From Pollenia angustigena (taxonomy: Eukaryota > Arthropoda > Insecta > Diptera > Polleniidae), in assembly GCA_930367215.1 (NCBI GenBank), contig OV884058.1:106415802-106479801 (forward strand): 64,000 nt of DNA. Direction: 5' to 3'. Positions 21,006 through 31,044 of this stretch are shown here, piece by piece. Under the pieces are notes generated by a model. The model saw only the letters and a list, made by a program, of their open reading frames with translations, searched no databases and had not been told where the DNA came from. Both the position numbers and the translations under genes were made by a program. Within the stretch, counting starts at the first letter, position 1. Each line of letters opens with the position of its first letter.

Positions 21006-22349
21006 ATGAACAACAATTCTGAAAAACAAACACAACAAGAACAAGCACAACAAAAACAAAAACAACAGAAACAAACACAAAAAAAACAATTAACGATAAC
21101 TGATGACGGACAGGCGAGAAAAAGGACAACGATTGACAGCGTGACGAAAAAGCCAGGAGCTGTAACAGCCCAGGCAACCAATGAAGATCGGCCCAAGCTG
21201 ATCGGAAGTGGTAAGGCAGCTCGACCAGAAGGCGGCTGTTCCAAAAACTGCGGCGAGGTACCCCTGAACTTCGCTCCAAGTACCTCAAAAACCGCTCAAG
21301 CCCTTTCCGTCATTGGAACGGATAAAACCCCTGCCTCGGGTGCTGCAAAGTTGGGTATGACTAAGTCGCCTGACAATGCAGCTTCCCATGTGTCTATTGT
21401 GCAAGGAGGGATGGCGATGATAACATCCAATCCCAAAGTTGCACCTCCCCCCGCCAAACTCGGCGACCGCAGAAAGTCCCCTTGGCACAAAAACCCTACA
21501 AAGAGGGCTTCGAACACAAGGCGTGCTGCCTTGCGTTTTATCGATATTCTCGGCTCCAAGAAAGCTGAAGACCTCACCAATGAGCAAAAAGCTTCATTGG
21601 CATGGGCAAAAGCCCACATAGCTGAGCTGCCAAGTGCTACTCCTCCAGTCCCTGGAAAGGTGACAATGCCTAAACGGCAACGTTCGGAGGAGGAAGCTGC
21701 AGCCGTGAAACAGCAACCAGGGACGAAACGTCCCAAAATTTCATCGAAACCGATGAACAAATCTTTTAGCGAGGTGGCCAAAGGTCACCTTGTACGAGCT
21801 ATCATCGACAGAAGCGTTGATAATGGTGCCATTTCTCATACTAAGTGGGATCTGGTAAAACAAAAACTCATGGGTGTGTTCTGGACGATCCTCAGGGAAA
21901 ATCCAGGGCCACCCCCTCAATGCAATGACGCTGGCTGGTACCAGGGTCACGTGAAGCTGATGGCTTGCGCAGATGAGCGCTCAGCGCTGCTTCTAAAGCG
22001 GGCCATTGAACTACTAGGAGAGGTTTGGGAAGGTGCCAGGCTTGACGTGGTGTTAGTTGGTGAGATACCACGGAGGCCGAGATCGATCGCCACCATCCCC
22101 GCCGAACCATCTGAACCTGAGGAGATCTTGAGGATCATTCAGTGCTGCAACCCTCAACTGCCCACACAGGACTGGAAAGTAGTGAAGGTTTCAGCTGCTG
22201 AGGGGTCCTCAAGGACGGCGATTGTGGTTATTAACCAGCAATCCTTGGAGCCACTGAGGGAGAGGCAGGGCAAGCTCTACTATGGTTTTAGTACGATCTT
22301 ACTCCGTGTCTACCGAAGTGACAACAAGGGCAATCCGACACGTTGGTAA
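21006..22349 (+). CDS. ORF1, gag-like nucleic-acid-binding protein (frame ends early)
   Basis: I take the ATG at 21006 (context CCAAAAATGAAC), giving 447 residues. An upstream in-frame GTG at 20994 is unlikely to be used in a fly. The N-terminal 30 residues are Gln/Lys-rich. The middle is basic (PKRQRSEEE, then GTKRPK), suiting RNA binding. Roughly the last 180 residues (AIIDRS...GWYQGHVKLMACADERSA...EIPRRPR) resemble the uncharacterised DUF4780 domain of dipteran transposon proteins, a match from memory. I see no CCHC knuckles. ORF1 should coat the element RNA. The frame stops at 22347-22349, but an acidic, coding-like frame continues at -1 up to 22579. The true ORF1 probably ends there, through either a frameshift mutation or programmed slippage. 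Confidence 0.8.
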   Translation: MNNNSEKQTQQEQAQQKQKQQKQTQKKQLTITDDGQARKRTTIDSVTKKPGAVTAQATNEDRPKLIGSGKAARPEGGCSKNCGEVPLNFAPSTSKTAQALSVIGTDKTPASGAAKLGMTKSPDNAASHVSIVQGGMAMITSNPKVAPPPAKLGDRRKSPWHKNPTKRASNTRRAALRFIDILGSKKAEDLTNEQKASLAWAKAHIAELPSATPPVPGKVTMPKRQRSEEEAAAVKQQPGTKRPKISSKPMNKSFSEVAKGHLVRAIIDRSVDNGAISHTKWDLVKQKLMGVFWTILRENPGPPPQCNDAGWYQGHVKLMACADERSALLLKRAIELLGEVWEGARLDVVLVGEIPRRPRSIATIPAEPSEPEEILRIIQCCNPQLPTQDWKVVKVSAAEGSSRTAIVVINQQSLEPLRERQGKLYYGFSTILLRVYRSDNKGNPTRW

Positions 22350-22579
22350 GTGAGGCCAAGCAACCTGAGGAAAGCATGGCTTGCGACGATGCCGTGGGCT
22401 CAAGTGACAAAGAGGATACCCAGTCTGTCTCAGGATTGGTGGGTGACTTCTTTGATCACTTGGGTGACAAGGTTGATGAGGACGTGCTGCTGGAGTCTGA
22501 CCAGGAGGACGTCAACATCACAGTGGTCGCCAAAATGGATCATGGTGAAGGTTCTACAGATAAACCTCCACCACTCTAA
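22343..22579 (+). CDS. acidic C-terminal extension of ORF1 in the -1 frame
   Basis: The 79-codon open frame immediately following ORF1 is strongly acidic (SSDKEDTQSVSG, GDKVDEDVLLESDQEDVN) and ends in PPPL and TAA. It overlaps the ORF1 stop by a few bases and overlaps the ORF2 ATG (22542) by 38 bases, an arrangement common in two-ORF non-LTR elements. It lacks its own good start, so it is best read as the ORF1 tail reached by a -1 shift near 22340. The in-frame continuation of ORF1 over the same DNA is Trp/Thr/Ser-rich and looks like a shadow. Confidence 0.65.
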   Translation: MVSEAKQPEESMACDDAVGSSDKEDTQSVSGLVGDFFDHLGDKVDEDVLLESDQEDVNITVVAKMDHGEGSTDKPPPL

Positions 22580-25500
22580 AGCAGCATCTGCTGCACTGCT
22601 CCTCCGTGTGGTGGAAAGAGGGGAGGAGCTCGTGATGGTCCAAGAACCCTGGATTCACAAGAATCGGGTTTGCGGATTAAACCTAAAAGGCTACAAGCTA
22701 TTGTTTGCGAAAGGTACAGGTAACATAAGATCTTGTATCTTAGCTAAAAACTCTTTGAATATCTTCATTCTTTCTGATTACAGTGATGAAGATACCTCTA
22801 CTGTTGCTCTTGAGACACCGGAAGGCATAGTCTGGATGGTCTCGGCGTATATGGCGCATGACCACGGGCAGGACCCTCCCAACGGGCTTATCCGTGATGC
22901 CGTAATAAAGGCTGCGGGCACTGGAACGCCGATCGTAATCTGTGCCGATGCTAATGCGCACCACACTATATGGGGTAGTACGGACACAAATGTAAGAGGT
23001 GAGTCGCTTTTCTCCTTTATTATTAATTATAATTTAGGAGTGGTAAATAGGGGCTGTGAGCCTACGTTTGTGGTTGCAAATAGGTGTGAGGTTCTTGATG
23101 TCACGCTAGTTAGTACAAACCACATCAATTTGATCGAGAGTTGGATGGTATCGAATGACTGTTCACTCTCTGATCACAGATATGTGGAATTTAGTTTAGG
23201 GCTTAGGTCTTCGGAATCGATGGCTATATTGAACAGGAGACGGACGAACTGGGGGATTCAACACTCCTCTCTGATTCGGTCTCTATCTGACCCTCCTAGG
23301 GTTGATGATATCGGGGGGATCGATGCGGCAGTGGATCTGCTTTCGAACTCACTGCAGTTGGCGACGTCCTTGGCGTGTAAGCCAAGGGTGCGTAGGGGTA
23401 GGAACCGGCCACCATGGTGGGATCCTGACATTGCGCAGGCGAGAACTGACTGTCGTAGGCTGTTCAATGTGGCGAAGCGCCAAGGCAACTGGGCGGACTA
23501 CAAGTCATCATTGAATAAGTTTAGAAACTTGGTAAGATCAGCGAAAAGGACTGCTTGGAGGAACTTCTGTAGCGGCGTGGAAGGATCCTCTGAGACGAAC
23601 CGGTTACGTAAGATAATGGCCTCGAGCCCGATGGTTCCGACCTACGTCCGGAAATCGGATGGTAGTTGGACTTCAAATAGTCAAGAAACACTAGAGGTGT
23701 TAATTGATACTCACTTTCCTGGAAACTCCCAATGGGGTATGCGGGATCAAGCGTGGGAGGCGGCTCCCATTCCTATGTCCATTCCATTGGACTATGACAG
23801 GATTAAATGGGCTATCGATAGCTTTAGCCCATATAAATCTCCGGGTATGGATGGTATAATTCCGGCGGACCTGCAGAGGAATTCGGCCCTGATAATACCC
23901 TGGTTGTTGGCCATATACAAGGGATGCGCTAGATTTTCGTATCTTCCTGTGAAATGGACCCTGTGTAGAGTGGTCTTTATACCCAAAGGGGGTAAGGCCT
24001 CTCACACCGAGCCGAAGGACTACAGACCGATCAGTCTTGCATCCTTTCTTCTAAAGACTCTTGAGAGGGTTATCGATGTGCACTTGAGGATGACTATCCC
24101 AAGAGGTCTACTCTCTGCCTCTCAACATGCCTACACAAAGGGTAAGTCTGTTGAGACGGCTCTTCACTCTCTAGTAGGAACTATTGAGAGATCGCTCGAA
24201 TTTAAGGAGTACACACTAGTGGCCTTTCTCGATATTGAGGGAGCCTTCAACAATGTCAACCCGGACTCTATCGTGACGTCCATGATGAGTCTGGGGATCG
24301 ATGTTGGCATATGTAGATTTGTGGACAATCTATTGAGGAATAGGGTCATTTGCTCTACGATAAGTGAAACCAGTGTTCAGAGGCTGGTGAACAGGGGCAC
24401 TCCCCAAGGGGGAGTTCTATCCCCACTATTGTGGAACCTGACTATGAACACCATGTTGACAAAGATGGACAACATGAGGATCAAAGTAGTGGCGTATGCT
24501 GATGATGTCTCAGTGGCCATCACAGGGAGGCATTTGGGAGTTATGTCCCAGTGTATGGAGGCTGCCTTGAAGGTACTCAGCATCTGGAGTGCATCGTGCG
24601 GACTGGGTGTAAATCCGTCTAAGACGGAACTGGTACTCTTTACGAGGAAGTATAGGACCGAGGACTTTAGACTTCCAAGGTTAAATGGAACCGAGCTTCA
24701 GATATCTCACAGTGCCAAGTATCTGGGCGTGGTTCTGGATAGCAGGCTGTCATGGGGACTTAATGTCCGGATGAGAGTGGAAAAGGCAATAGTTGCCATT
24801 TATGCGTGTAGGGGTGCAATTGGCAGAAACTGGGGTATGAACCCGAGGTGTGTCAACTGGATCTTTGAAGCTGTAGTAAAGCCGACCCTGTACTATGGAG
24901 TCGTTGTATGGTGGACTGCATTGGATAAGAGCACACACCGAGCAATGCTTGAGAAAGTATACAGACTTGTCGCGTTGATGATCACGGGATCAATGCGATC
25001 TACTCCCACGAAGGCGCTGTTTACGTTATTGAACTGGCTCCCGGTGGACATAACGGCCAAACAGTTGGCTCTTTGCTCGGCGACACGGCTGCACGCAACG
25101 AACGGCTGGTCGACCCGTGACTATGGACATGCCAGAATAATCGAAAGTACGATTGTCCCTGACGGTGTGGATTACTGCACCCCGGTGCCGTTCTTTGGCG
25201 CGGGGTTCGTGACACAAGTGGCGCACGGCGACGTGCTGTCTGATTCCTTCCGAGAACCTACCCTAGGGGTTTATACTGATGGTTCGAGGAAGGGTGAGAG
25301 AGTTGGCGGAGGTTTCTTCATAGAGGAACTGGATGTGAAGGTTTCCTTTCGTCTGCCGGACGGATGCAGTGTCCTGCAGGCGGAAATCTCGGCTATAAGG
25401 CGGGCGGCAAACTGGCTGAGGTATCATCGCATATCGGGAGATATACGTATATTTACTGACAGCAAGGCTGCCCTTGCTTCCCTAGCGGGTGTCTACACGA

Positions 25501-26123
25501 CATCTAGGTTAACTGTAGAATGTCGGATGTCTTTGGATGAGATTGCGAAACATTCAAGGGTAACGCTTATATGGATACCGGGTCACTCGGAGTGCCCGGG
25601 TAATCTAATGGCAGATGGGCTGGCCAGACAAGGTGGTCGCATGGATGACGTATTCATCGATCAATTTGTTGGTCTTCCAATGGCTCACTGTAAATTACTC
25701 ATCAGGCGCGAGTCGTATAGAGTTGCGCAGATGCGGTGGACCTGTGAATCCACCTGCTTGATATCCAGGATCCTTTGGCCTGGATATGATGAACGGAGAA
25801 CTAGCTCTCTACTTGGTTTCAACAGGAACCAGATTAGGACGGTGATATCGGTTTTAACTGGACACTGGCCGTTGGGGACTCATGCTGCGAGGATGGGTCT
25901 GGAATTTAATGACTACTGTAGGAGTTGTCAGAACGAGGAGGAAGAGGAGACTGTTCTTCACTTCCTTTGTCATTGCCCTGGACTGCGGGGCATCAGGGAA
26001 AAATACCTTGGGGAACCGATGTTTTCCTGTTTGGGGGATCTGTCCATGACAGAACTGAAATCGCTCCTTCTCTTCATTAGGAAGACGAAGTGGTTGGAAC
26101 CTGCAGTGACGCCATCTGGATGA
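22542..26123 (+). CDS. ORF2: endonuclease, reverse transcriptase, RNase H polyprotein
   Basis: I start at ATG 22542 (MVKVLQINLHHSKAAS), which begins right at the endonuclease fold, giving 1193 residues. The open frame extends 64 codons upstream but that part is out-of-frame shadow of the ORF1 tail. An APE-type endonuclease spans about residues 1-220, with catalytic-type E35 (VQEPW), DANAHH, and D211-H212 (SDHR). The reverse transcriptase covers about 400-750, with IPKGGKAS, DYRPISLAS, GTPQGGVLSPLLWN and catalytic Y652-A-D-D655. RNase H covers about 905-1035, with D913 (YTDGS), E948, D973 (FTDSKAAL), H1015 and D1025. A C-terminal finger C1126-x2-C-x10-H-x4-C follows. It should nick target DNA, prime reverse transcription there and remove RNA template. 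No stop or shift breaks it, so it could be active. Confidence 0.93.
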   Translation: MVKVLQINLHHSKAASAALLLRVVERGEELVMVQEPWIHKNRVCGLNLKGYKLLFAKGTGNIRSCILAKNSLNIFILSDYSDEDTSTVALETPEGIVWMVSAYMAHDHGQDPPNGLIRDAVIKAAGTGTPIVICADANAHHTIWGSTDTNVRGESLFSFIINYNLGVVNRGCEPTFVVANRCEVLDVTLVSTNHINLIESWMVSNDCSLSDHRYVEFSLGLRSSESMAILNRRRTNWGIQHSSLIRSLSDPPRVDDIGGIDAAVDLLSNSLQLATSLACKPRVRRGRNRPPWWDPDIAQARTDCRRLFNVAKRQGNWADYKSSLNKFRNLVRSAKRTAWRNFCSGVEGSSETNRLRKIMASSPMVPTYVRKSDGSWTSNSQETLEVLIDTHFPGNSQWGMRDQAWEAAPIPMSIPLDYDRIKWAIDSFSPYKSPGMDGIIPADLQRNSALIIPWLLAIYKGCARFSYLPVKWTLCRVVFIPKGGKASHTEPKDYRPISLASFLLKTLERVIDVHLRMTIPRGLLSASQHAYTKGKSVETALHSLVGTIERSLEFKEYTLVAFLDIEGAFNNVNPDSIVTSMMSLGIDVGICRFVDNLLRNRVICSTISETSVQRLVNRGTPQGGVLSPLLWNLTMNTMLTKMDNMRIKVVAYADDVSVAITGRHLGVMSQCMEAALKVLSIWSASCGLGVNPSKTELVLFTRKYRTEDFRLPRLNGTELQISHSAKYLGVVLDSRLSWGLNVRMRVEKAIVAIYACRGAIGRNWGMNPRCVNWIFEAVVKPTLYYGVVVWWTALDKSTHRAMLEKVYRLVALMITGSMRSTPTKALFTLLNWLPVDITAKQLALCSATRLHATNGWSTRDYGHARIIESTIVPDGVDYCTPVPFFGAGFVTQVAHGDVLSDSFREPTLGVYTDGSRKGERVGGGFFIEELDVKVSFRLPDGCSVLQAEISAIRRAANWLRYHRISGDIRIFTDSKAALASLAGVYTTSRLTVECRMSLDEIAKHSRVTLIWIPGHSECPGNLMADGLARQGGRMDDVFIDQFVGLPMAHCKLLIRRESYRVAQMRWTCESTCLISRILWPGYDERRTSSLLGFNRNQIRTVISVLTGHWPLGTHAARMGLEFNDYCRSCQNEEEEETVLHFLCHCPGLRGIREKYLGEPMFSCLGDLSMTELKSLLLFIRKTKWLEPAVTPSG

Positions 26124-26226
26124 CTGATCTAGGAGATGGGCATTGGCGCCGGGTATCACAAAGGGACCACTGAAGGACCCAAGTGAGCTGTCTTTTGATG
26201 GCTGCCCATGGAACCTAACCTAACCT
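26124..26226 (+). other. 3' UTR with CCTAA tail
   Basis: About 100 bp ending GAACCTAACCTAACCT directly before the right target duplication. The tail is made of CCTAA pentamers rather than poly-A, like the tail of the truncated relative at 1652-1668. Confidence 0.85.
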
Positions 26227-26490
26227 ATAAAAAAATATTTTCTAAAAACATACATTTTGTATATGAGACGAAACAAATAATTAAAAACACAAAAAAATAT
26301 GTTATAATCTACAAAATATTGAAAATTTTTTTACATCGGTTAATCGGTTAATCGACTGAAATTAACCGGTTTAATCGTTAATCCAAATGTATGTGTTTAT
26401 TTTATAAAATATTTTACCATACTTTTAAAAGATAAAAATAAAAAAAACATCCAAAATGCGCATCACCCATATATTATAAAATTAATTCAC

Positions 26491-27144
26491 TATTATATAA
26501 TAAATGATAGTTTGCTAACAGTTTATATCTTTCCAAAGCTTTCAGTTATTCTTAGCATCTGGTTTCTTATTAAAAGTTCTACCTAACGGTTAAACTATCT
26601 TTTTTCTACAAAAAATACAGTGGGTGTAATAAGTATATACTTATATACATAACTGTTGTAGTGCGTTTTCCTGTAATTATATTTAATTACCATAATTATT
26701 TAAATAAACATTTAAGTGTTTGAGTATGTGCTTTGTTATGTTGAACACAATCATTTATTTAGTCAACAGCAACTTGTTGATGGAGTTTTTTTTTTTTATT
26801 TAAAACACCGTTAGTTTTATGGCATAATTATAGTAATTTAAAAAAACTGAATACTACTATTAAAGACAACTACAAAAATTTTCAAACAAAATAAATTTAC
26901 ATCATTATAATTTATTTACAACAAAAAAGAAAAAAAAAATAATACGAAAAAGGCAAAAACATCTACCAACAACCAGTTAATTAATTTTGTTTGTTATGCA
27001 TGTACTGCCTTATTTTGTTTGCAAAAAATGTTCACACTTGGTCAACATGTTGCTAATATTTTTCACCTCAGCATGAAACCTATAATTTGTTTCGTCTGTA
27101 GTTTTGTCAAGACATATGGATTCATTAATTTAATAGACATTGAC

Positions 27145-27176
<32 letters not shown>

Positions 27177-27239
27177 AAAATAGGGGGAGCCTTAATTGAT
27201 AAATAAACATCATTCAGTTAGAGCTCATTTATTTCAATC
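26491..27239. other. gene-free AT-rich DNA
   Basis: No recognisable gene. It includes a long A run near 27144-27172. Confidence 0.4.
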
Positions 27240-27541
27240 GTGACGTAACCCAAAATAAATCCATTTCGAGATAAACGCGTTTAAAGCAGGATTTAAAAAA
27301 CTGCAGTCGAAACCAATAACTGTCGAACAAAAAACGAAAATTTGTGTGCAACTTTTCGCTTTTTGAGTTGGAATGGCATCGATTGCTTACATTTAATGAA
27401 TCGGAAGTAAAAGCAATATTTTTTTTGGCCAATCAAAAATGAAGACGTGGAGGAAATTGCAGTTTTTTTAAACGCTGCACAAAGGAGTATTTGGCCTGAA
27501 AAGCTGGCCAAAAAGGCAAAACTGAATTTTAAGAAATCTTA
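27240..27541 (+). pseudogene. decayed ORF remnant of unknown family
   Basis: One frame reads FKAGFKKLQSKPITVEQ and KTKICVQLFAF. Another reads FNESEVKAIFFLANQ, and after a one-base shift NEDVEEIAVFLNAAQRSIWP and KLAKKAKLNFKKS to a TAA at 27539-27541. The clean amphipathic ending looks like real former coding sequence. The last part recurs inverted at 29255-29305, so it belongs to a repeat, probably a transposon. I do not recognise the protein. Confidence 0.45.
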
Positions 27542-29254
27542 AGAACTAAGTACGCAGCTCGACAGACAACAATATTTTACATTATATTGTAAATTTTGAA
27601 GACTTTTAGCTGCGATTTGTAGCTCTGAGACCCTGCTAAAGTCAGGCAAGTGAAGAAAATTATATGAGATTTAAATGTTTTTTTTGCGTTTCTGGATGTT
27701 TATATGATCTTTTTTTTGCGGCTAAAGGAATAAAGGTTTAACAAAGATTATTTTTTTCGCTGAAAGGTTTGATCAAAAGTTATTTAAAAAAGAAAAAACA
27801 AATTTAAAATATGTTGAATATTCATGTTGAAACAATTCGTTCAAAAACTAAAAAAAACAAATTATACACTTTTTTTTGCATTAAAAGGAAAAGAAGAGGT
27901 TTTTAAAAGCGAGGTTAGCATGTCTACGAATTATGTTTGATACCACAATAAAATTTGGAATCTCTAATTTTAGAAACCAAAAAAAAGTGTGCGCAAGTTT
28001 GCGCCATTATTTTTGACGATTTTTTTAAATTTTCAGATTTCTTCTATTTTTGCTCATCGGGCACTTTTTTATACCTTTATATCGTCATAAACTTTTATGT
28101 ATTTTGAATTATTGATTTCAACTGTTATTCACATCACTTTTAACACTTCACAATATTAATACCTGCCTATATGTATTTATAAATTGCAAAAATTCTTAAT
28201 TATCCATAATAGTTTTAAGGGAATGTCCCACACATCCCCATAAAATATATTTTTATATACCTGCTCTACAAAACATTTGTTAAAAAAAATAAATATATGT
28301 ACGTACCTAATAGAATAATTATTAACCTTTATGCCAACAGCTACATACCTGGGTATGTATATGAAAAAAATTAAAATAAAATAATATTGCATGTTTATTT
28401 CAAAGATGTAAGAGTTTTACAAAAAAGCTTTTTCATCAGAAACCATCACACTTCTTCTTCCTGACACCGATGATGCAGCTAATTAGGATACACATACGAC
28501 ATAATAATTAGTAAGGAATTTTTATTAGTTTAACTTTTCCGTTTATAAAGTATTAAATAATATAAAATAAATATAATAAAGCCTTTTTTTCATAAAAAAA
28601 TACTGTTTTATAAGAGCCTTACAATTTTCCAAAATTTTTTTTTTAATTAGACTGTAAATCGTATGTATGTATCAGTCTGTCAAGAATGAGTTTAAACCTT
28701 TAAAATCAACATTTGTTAATTGAGTTTTGCGATTTATACCAACTTTTATTCCTTAGGAATGTGGCTTTTAGAAAAATCTTAAAAATTTAAACTTTTTGGT
28801 TCTTAAATTTTTTTATTGCATTTTGAAAACAAAAAATTTGACGCATTTTGCATCCAAAATAGTAATAGATATAAAATAAATGTGTATGGTTAGTTTAAGC
28901 AGAATTTTTCGGTGCATCTTCTGATCCTCCTGCTATTAAAATCGGAGAACACGTTTTCAAGTTATAGCAAAATATATAAGGCAACCCAACGATTTTGGGG
29001 GTGAAGTATGCCACGCCTTTAAAAGAAAATCCTTACGTACTAGAGAAAAACGGAAATCAGATTTGAATTATGGGCATCAAAATCCATATAGTCCACATAC
29101 TTTTATTTCTAGGGTAGAGAAAAATTTTTTTGTTGCGCAGTGTACTTTTGTTGCGCAGTGTAATTTTTTCATAACCTGCCACTAGACTTTTTATATCATA
29201 CTTCACCTAAAACTATCAAAAAACTAAAACTTTTAATTCAAAAAATAAATTTAA
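27542..29254. other. gene-free AT-rich DNA
   Basis: No recognisable gene. Minor features only, including a repeated TTGTTGCGCAGTGTA word at 29130-29162, just inside the next repeat. It resembles GTTGCACAGTGTAATT at 57379. Confidence 0.35.
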
Positions 29255-29310
29255 TAATTTTGGCCAGCTTTTCAGGCCAAATACTCCTCTGTGCGCTGAT
29301 TTAAAGTTTT
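29255..29310 (-). repeat. inverted partial copy of the 27.5-kb ORF end
   Basis: The reverse complement reads GGAGTATTTGGCCTGAAAAG and then CTGGCCAAAA, as at 27484-27520. Similarity fades outside about 50 bp. Confidence 0.65.
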
Positions 29311-29482
29311 CGATTAGCTCTTACCGCTTAGAAAAAAATAACGACACATTCTCTTCAAATGGGGAAAGTATAAAAGATGAATTTTATACACAAAAGAAAA
29401 AAAAAATTCAGCATCTTTAACTCCAAATTTTAATTTTTTGAGATATGTCAGTATTGAAGTAAATAGACGTTATGTATACATA

Positions 29483-29944
29483 CCCTGAAGGAAACCTGGG
29501 TACAAGTGTCTCCAAGTCACCAGTTTTGTCGACTATATTGGTGACATTGTCAACAAAGTGTCTACACTACATTACATTGGCCACTATATTTTGCTTTAAT
29601 ACGAAAAAGATTTTATCAGTAACAACTGAGAAGTACAATTCCTATAAAAGTTGAAGAAATAATAAAAAAGATTGTTATGATTTCGTATTCTTACAAAAAG
29701 TGGCGACTACTTTTACTAAAATGTACTAGCGATTCTCTGGTTCCAATGTCTACATATGTTCCCAAAGGAACTACCTAGTCAGCACCTAGTCAGTAGTACC
29801 AGCGTCAGTAGTAGATTTCCAATGACACGCACATGTTAAATGTCTATTGTAAATAACATTGCCTGGGGTATAATAAGTCACTAGTACTGGTGACTGTGTC
29901 AATAGTGAATCAGTACAGATTCACTAGTGACATTTCCTGCAGGG
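29483..29944. mobile_element. TA-flanked element with CCCTG(A/C)AGGAAA ends
   Basis: It starts CCCTGAAGGAAA and ends TTTCCTGCAGGG, with TA on each side (29481-29482 and 29945-29946). The interior has GTGACATTGTCAA and CACTAGT-like subrepeats. The TA duplication suggests a Tc1/mariner-mobilised element. The 60-codon frame inside is not a gene. Confidence 0.7.
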
Positions 29945-30225
29945 TATTTAAAAAAAGAAAAATGCTTTTGTTTATTTCCTATAGACTTTTAAACAACTGA
30001 ACCGGTTCTTCTTTCACAGTAATTTCTTGATTACTGGGCGTTTAACATGGGCTATAAATATTTGTACATTTTCAAGTAGGCGTGGCATCTCATACAAAAG
30101 TAGGGCAAAAATATGGCAGAACCAAAAACAATACGCCATTGCACAATAGGTAATTTGACCCGAATTCTTTGTCAAAAATTATTTCTTGCACTAACAATAA
30201 TAATGTTTTTGTTAATGACGTTCAA

Positions 30226-30990
30226 ATTAGAATATGGGCATTTCCGTCAAAAGGTCCACCGTGACCGAAAATTAAAAAGTTATTAAAAGCTGATTATTTT
30301 AGGATATTGTTATGGAGAAATATTTAGATTTTACTAATTTTAAAAATTTACCCATAAATTTGTTCACTTAGATGAACAATCAGACTGCAAAGTTGTGCAA
30401 ACGTAATTTCTTATTTGTGAGATTGTTTTATTATATGTTTGCTTTAATATTATCTTTCTTAGAAGAGGTGACATTTGATAAAAATTATTCCAAATACATT
30501 TTCTCACATAGTCTGTAATCTAAGGATGAGTTCAAAAAGAAATATTTTATTCGGATTAACAGTACATTTTTATTTTGTTTTAATCATTATTCAGTTAAAT
30601 TATTATGGAAAAAATTTCACGTTCGAAATGCCGCCCCACATTTTGGCTTAAAAAAAAATCCAGAAAAGTTTGGAAACAAACCAAAGACATTTTAATGTTA
30701 TTATGTTACGTAAAATTCTGAAAGTAGTTTGACTAAAAAATTGTGCCAGGTTTCGCTCAATTACGCCTTTTTATACATGGCCACAAAAACTACTTCTATA
30801 ATTTTCTCTTTCGAACCGCAACTTCTTTTGCCATTATCGTTAACCTAGAATCATGCCCTCTGTAAACTTTAGCATCGATAACAGTGCTTTATTAGCGCTA
30901 TACGTTAAGGTTTAAGAGAACGTAAAAGTATTTGTTGTTTAAAATATTTTTTGATGCGTACGACTGTCACGTTCAACACTTTGAATTTAC
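30226..30990 (+). repeat. dispersed repeat X, copy 2 (empty site)
   Basis: It is collinear with the reverse complement of 3373-4612 without the 499-bp insert. At the insertion point it reads CTTTCTTAGAAGAGGTGACA. It has no intact frame. Confidence 0.8.
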
Positions 30991-31044
30991 CCATTTATCA
31001 AAACAAAAAAAACAATTATCAGCTGATTAATGGTCGAAGTTCAA

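Larger units (their letters stand above)
20668..26226 (+). mobile_element. full-length LOA-like non-LTR retrotransposon
   Basis: A perfect 14-bp target duplication ATAAAAAAATATTT lies at 20654-20667 and 26227-26240, so both ends are fixed. The element is 5559 bp: a 5' UTR of about 340 bp, ORF1 and ORF2, then a 3' UTR of about 100 bp ending AACCTAACCTAACCT. Domain order is endonuclease, reverse transcriptase, RNase H, CCHC. That order plus a gag-like ORF1 fits the LOA/I/R1 group, and I favour LOA. It is much GC-richer than its surroundings. The intact ORF2 and perfect duplication point to a recent insertion. Confidence 0.93.
17190..26490. repeat. old dispersed repeat, copy B, heavily interrupted
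   Basis: Its blocks at 17190-17405, 17430-17575, 19245-19320 and 26390-26490 are collinear with copy A (5930-8260). Insertions separate them: the inverted-repeat element 17581-19240, then DNA from about 19345 to 26385 that includes the LOA-like retrotransposon. Confidence 0.75.

Noticed and set aside
22350..22541. First 64 codons of the longest open frame as the ORF2 N-terminus
   Set aside because: Starts at GTG, Trp/Thr/Ser-rich, out of frame with the acidic ORF1 tail that occupies the same DNA.
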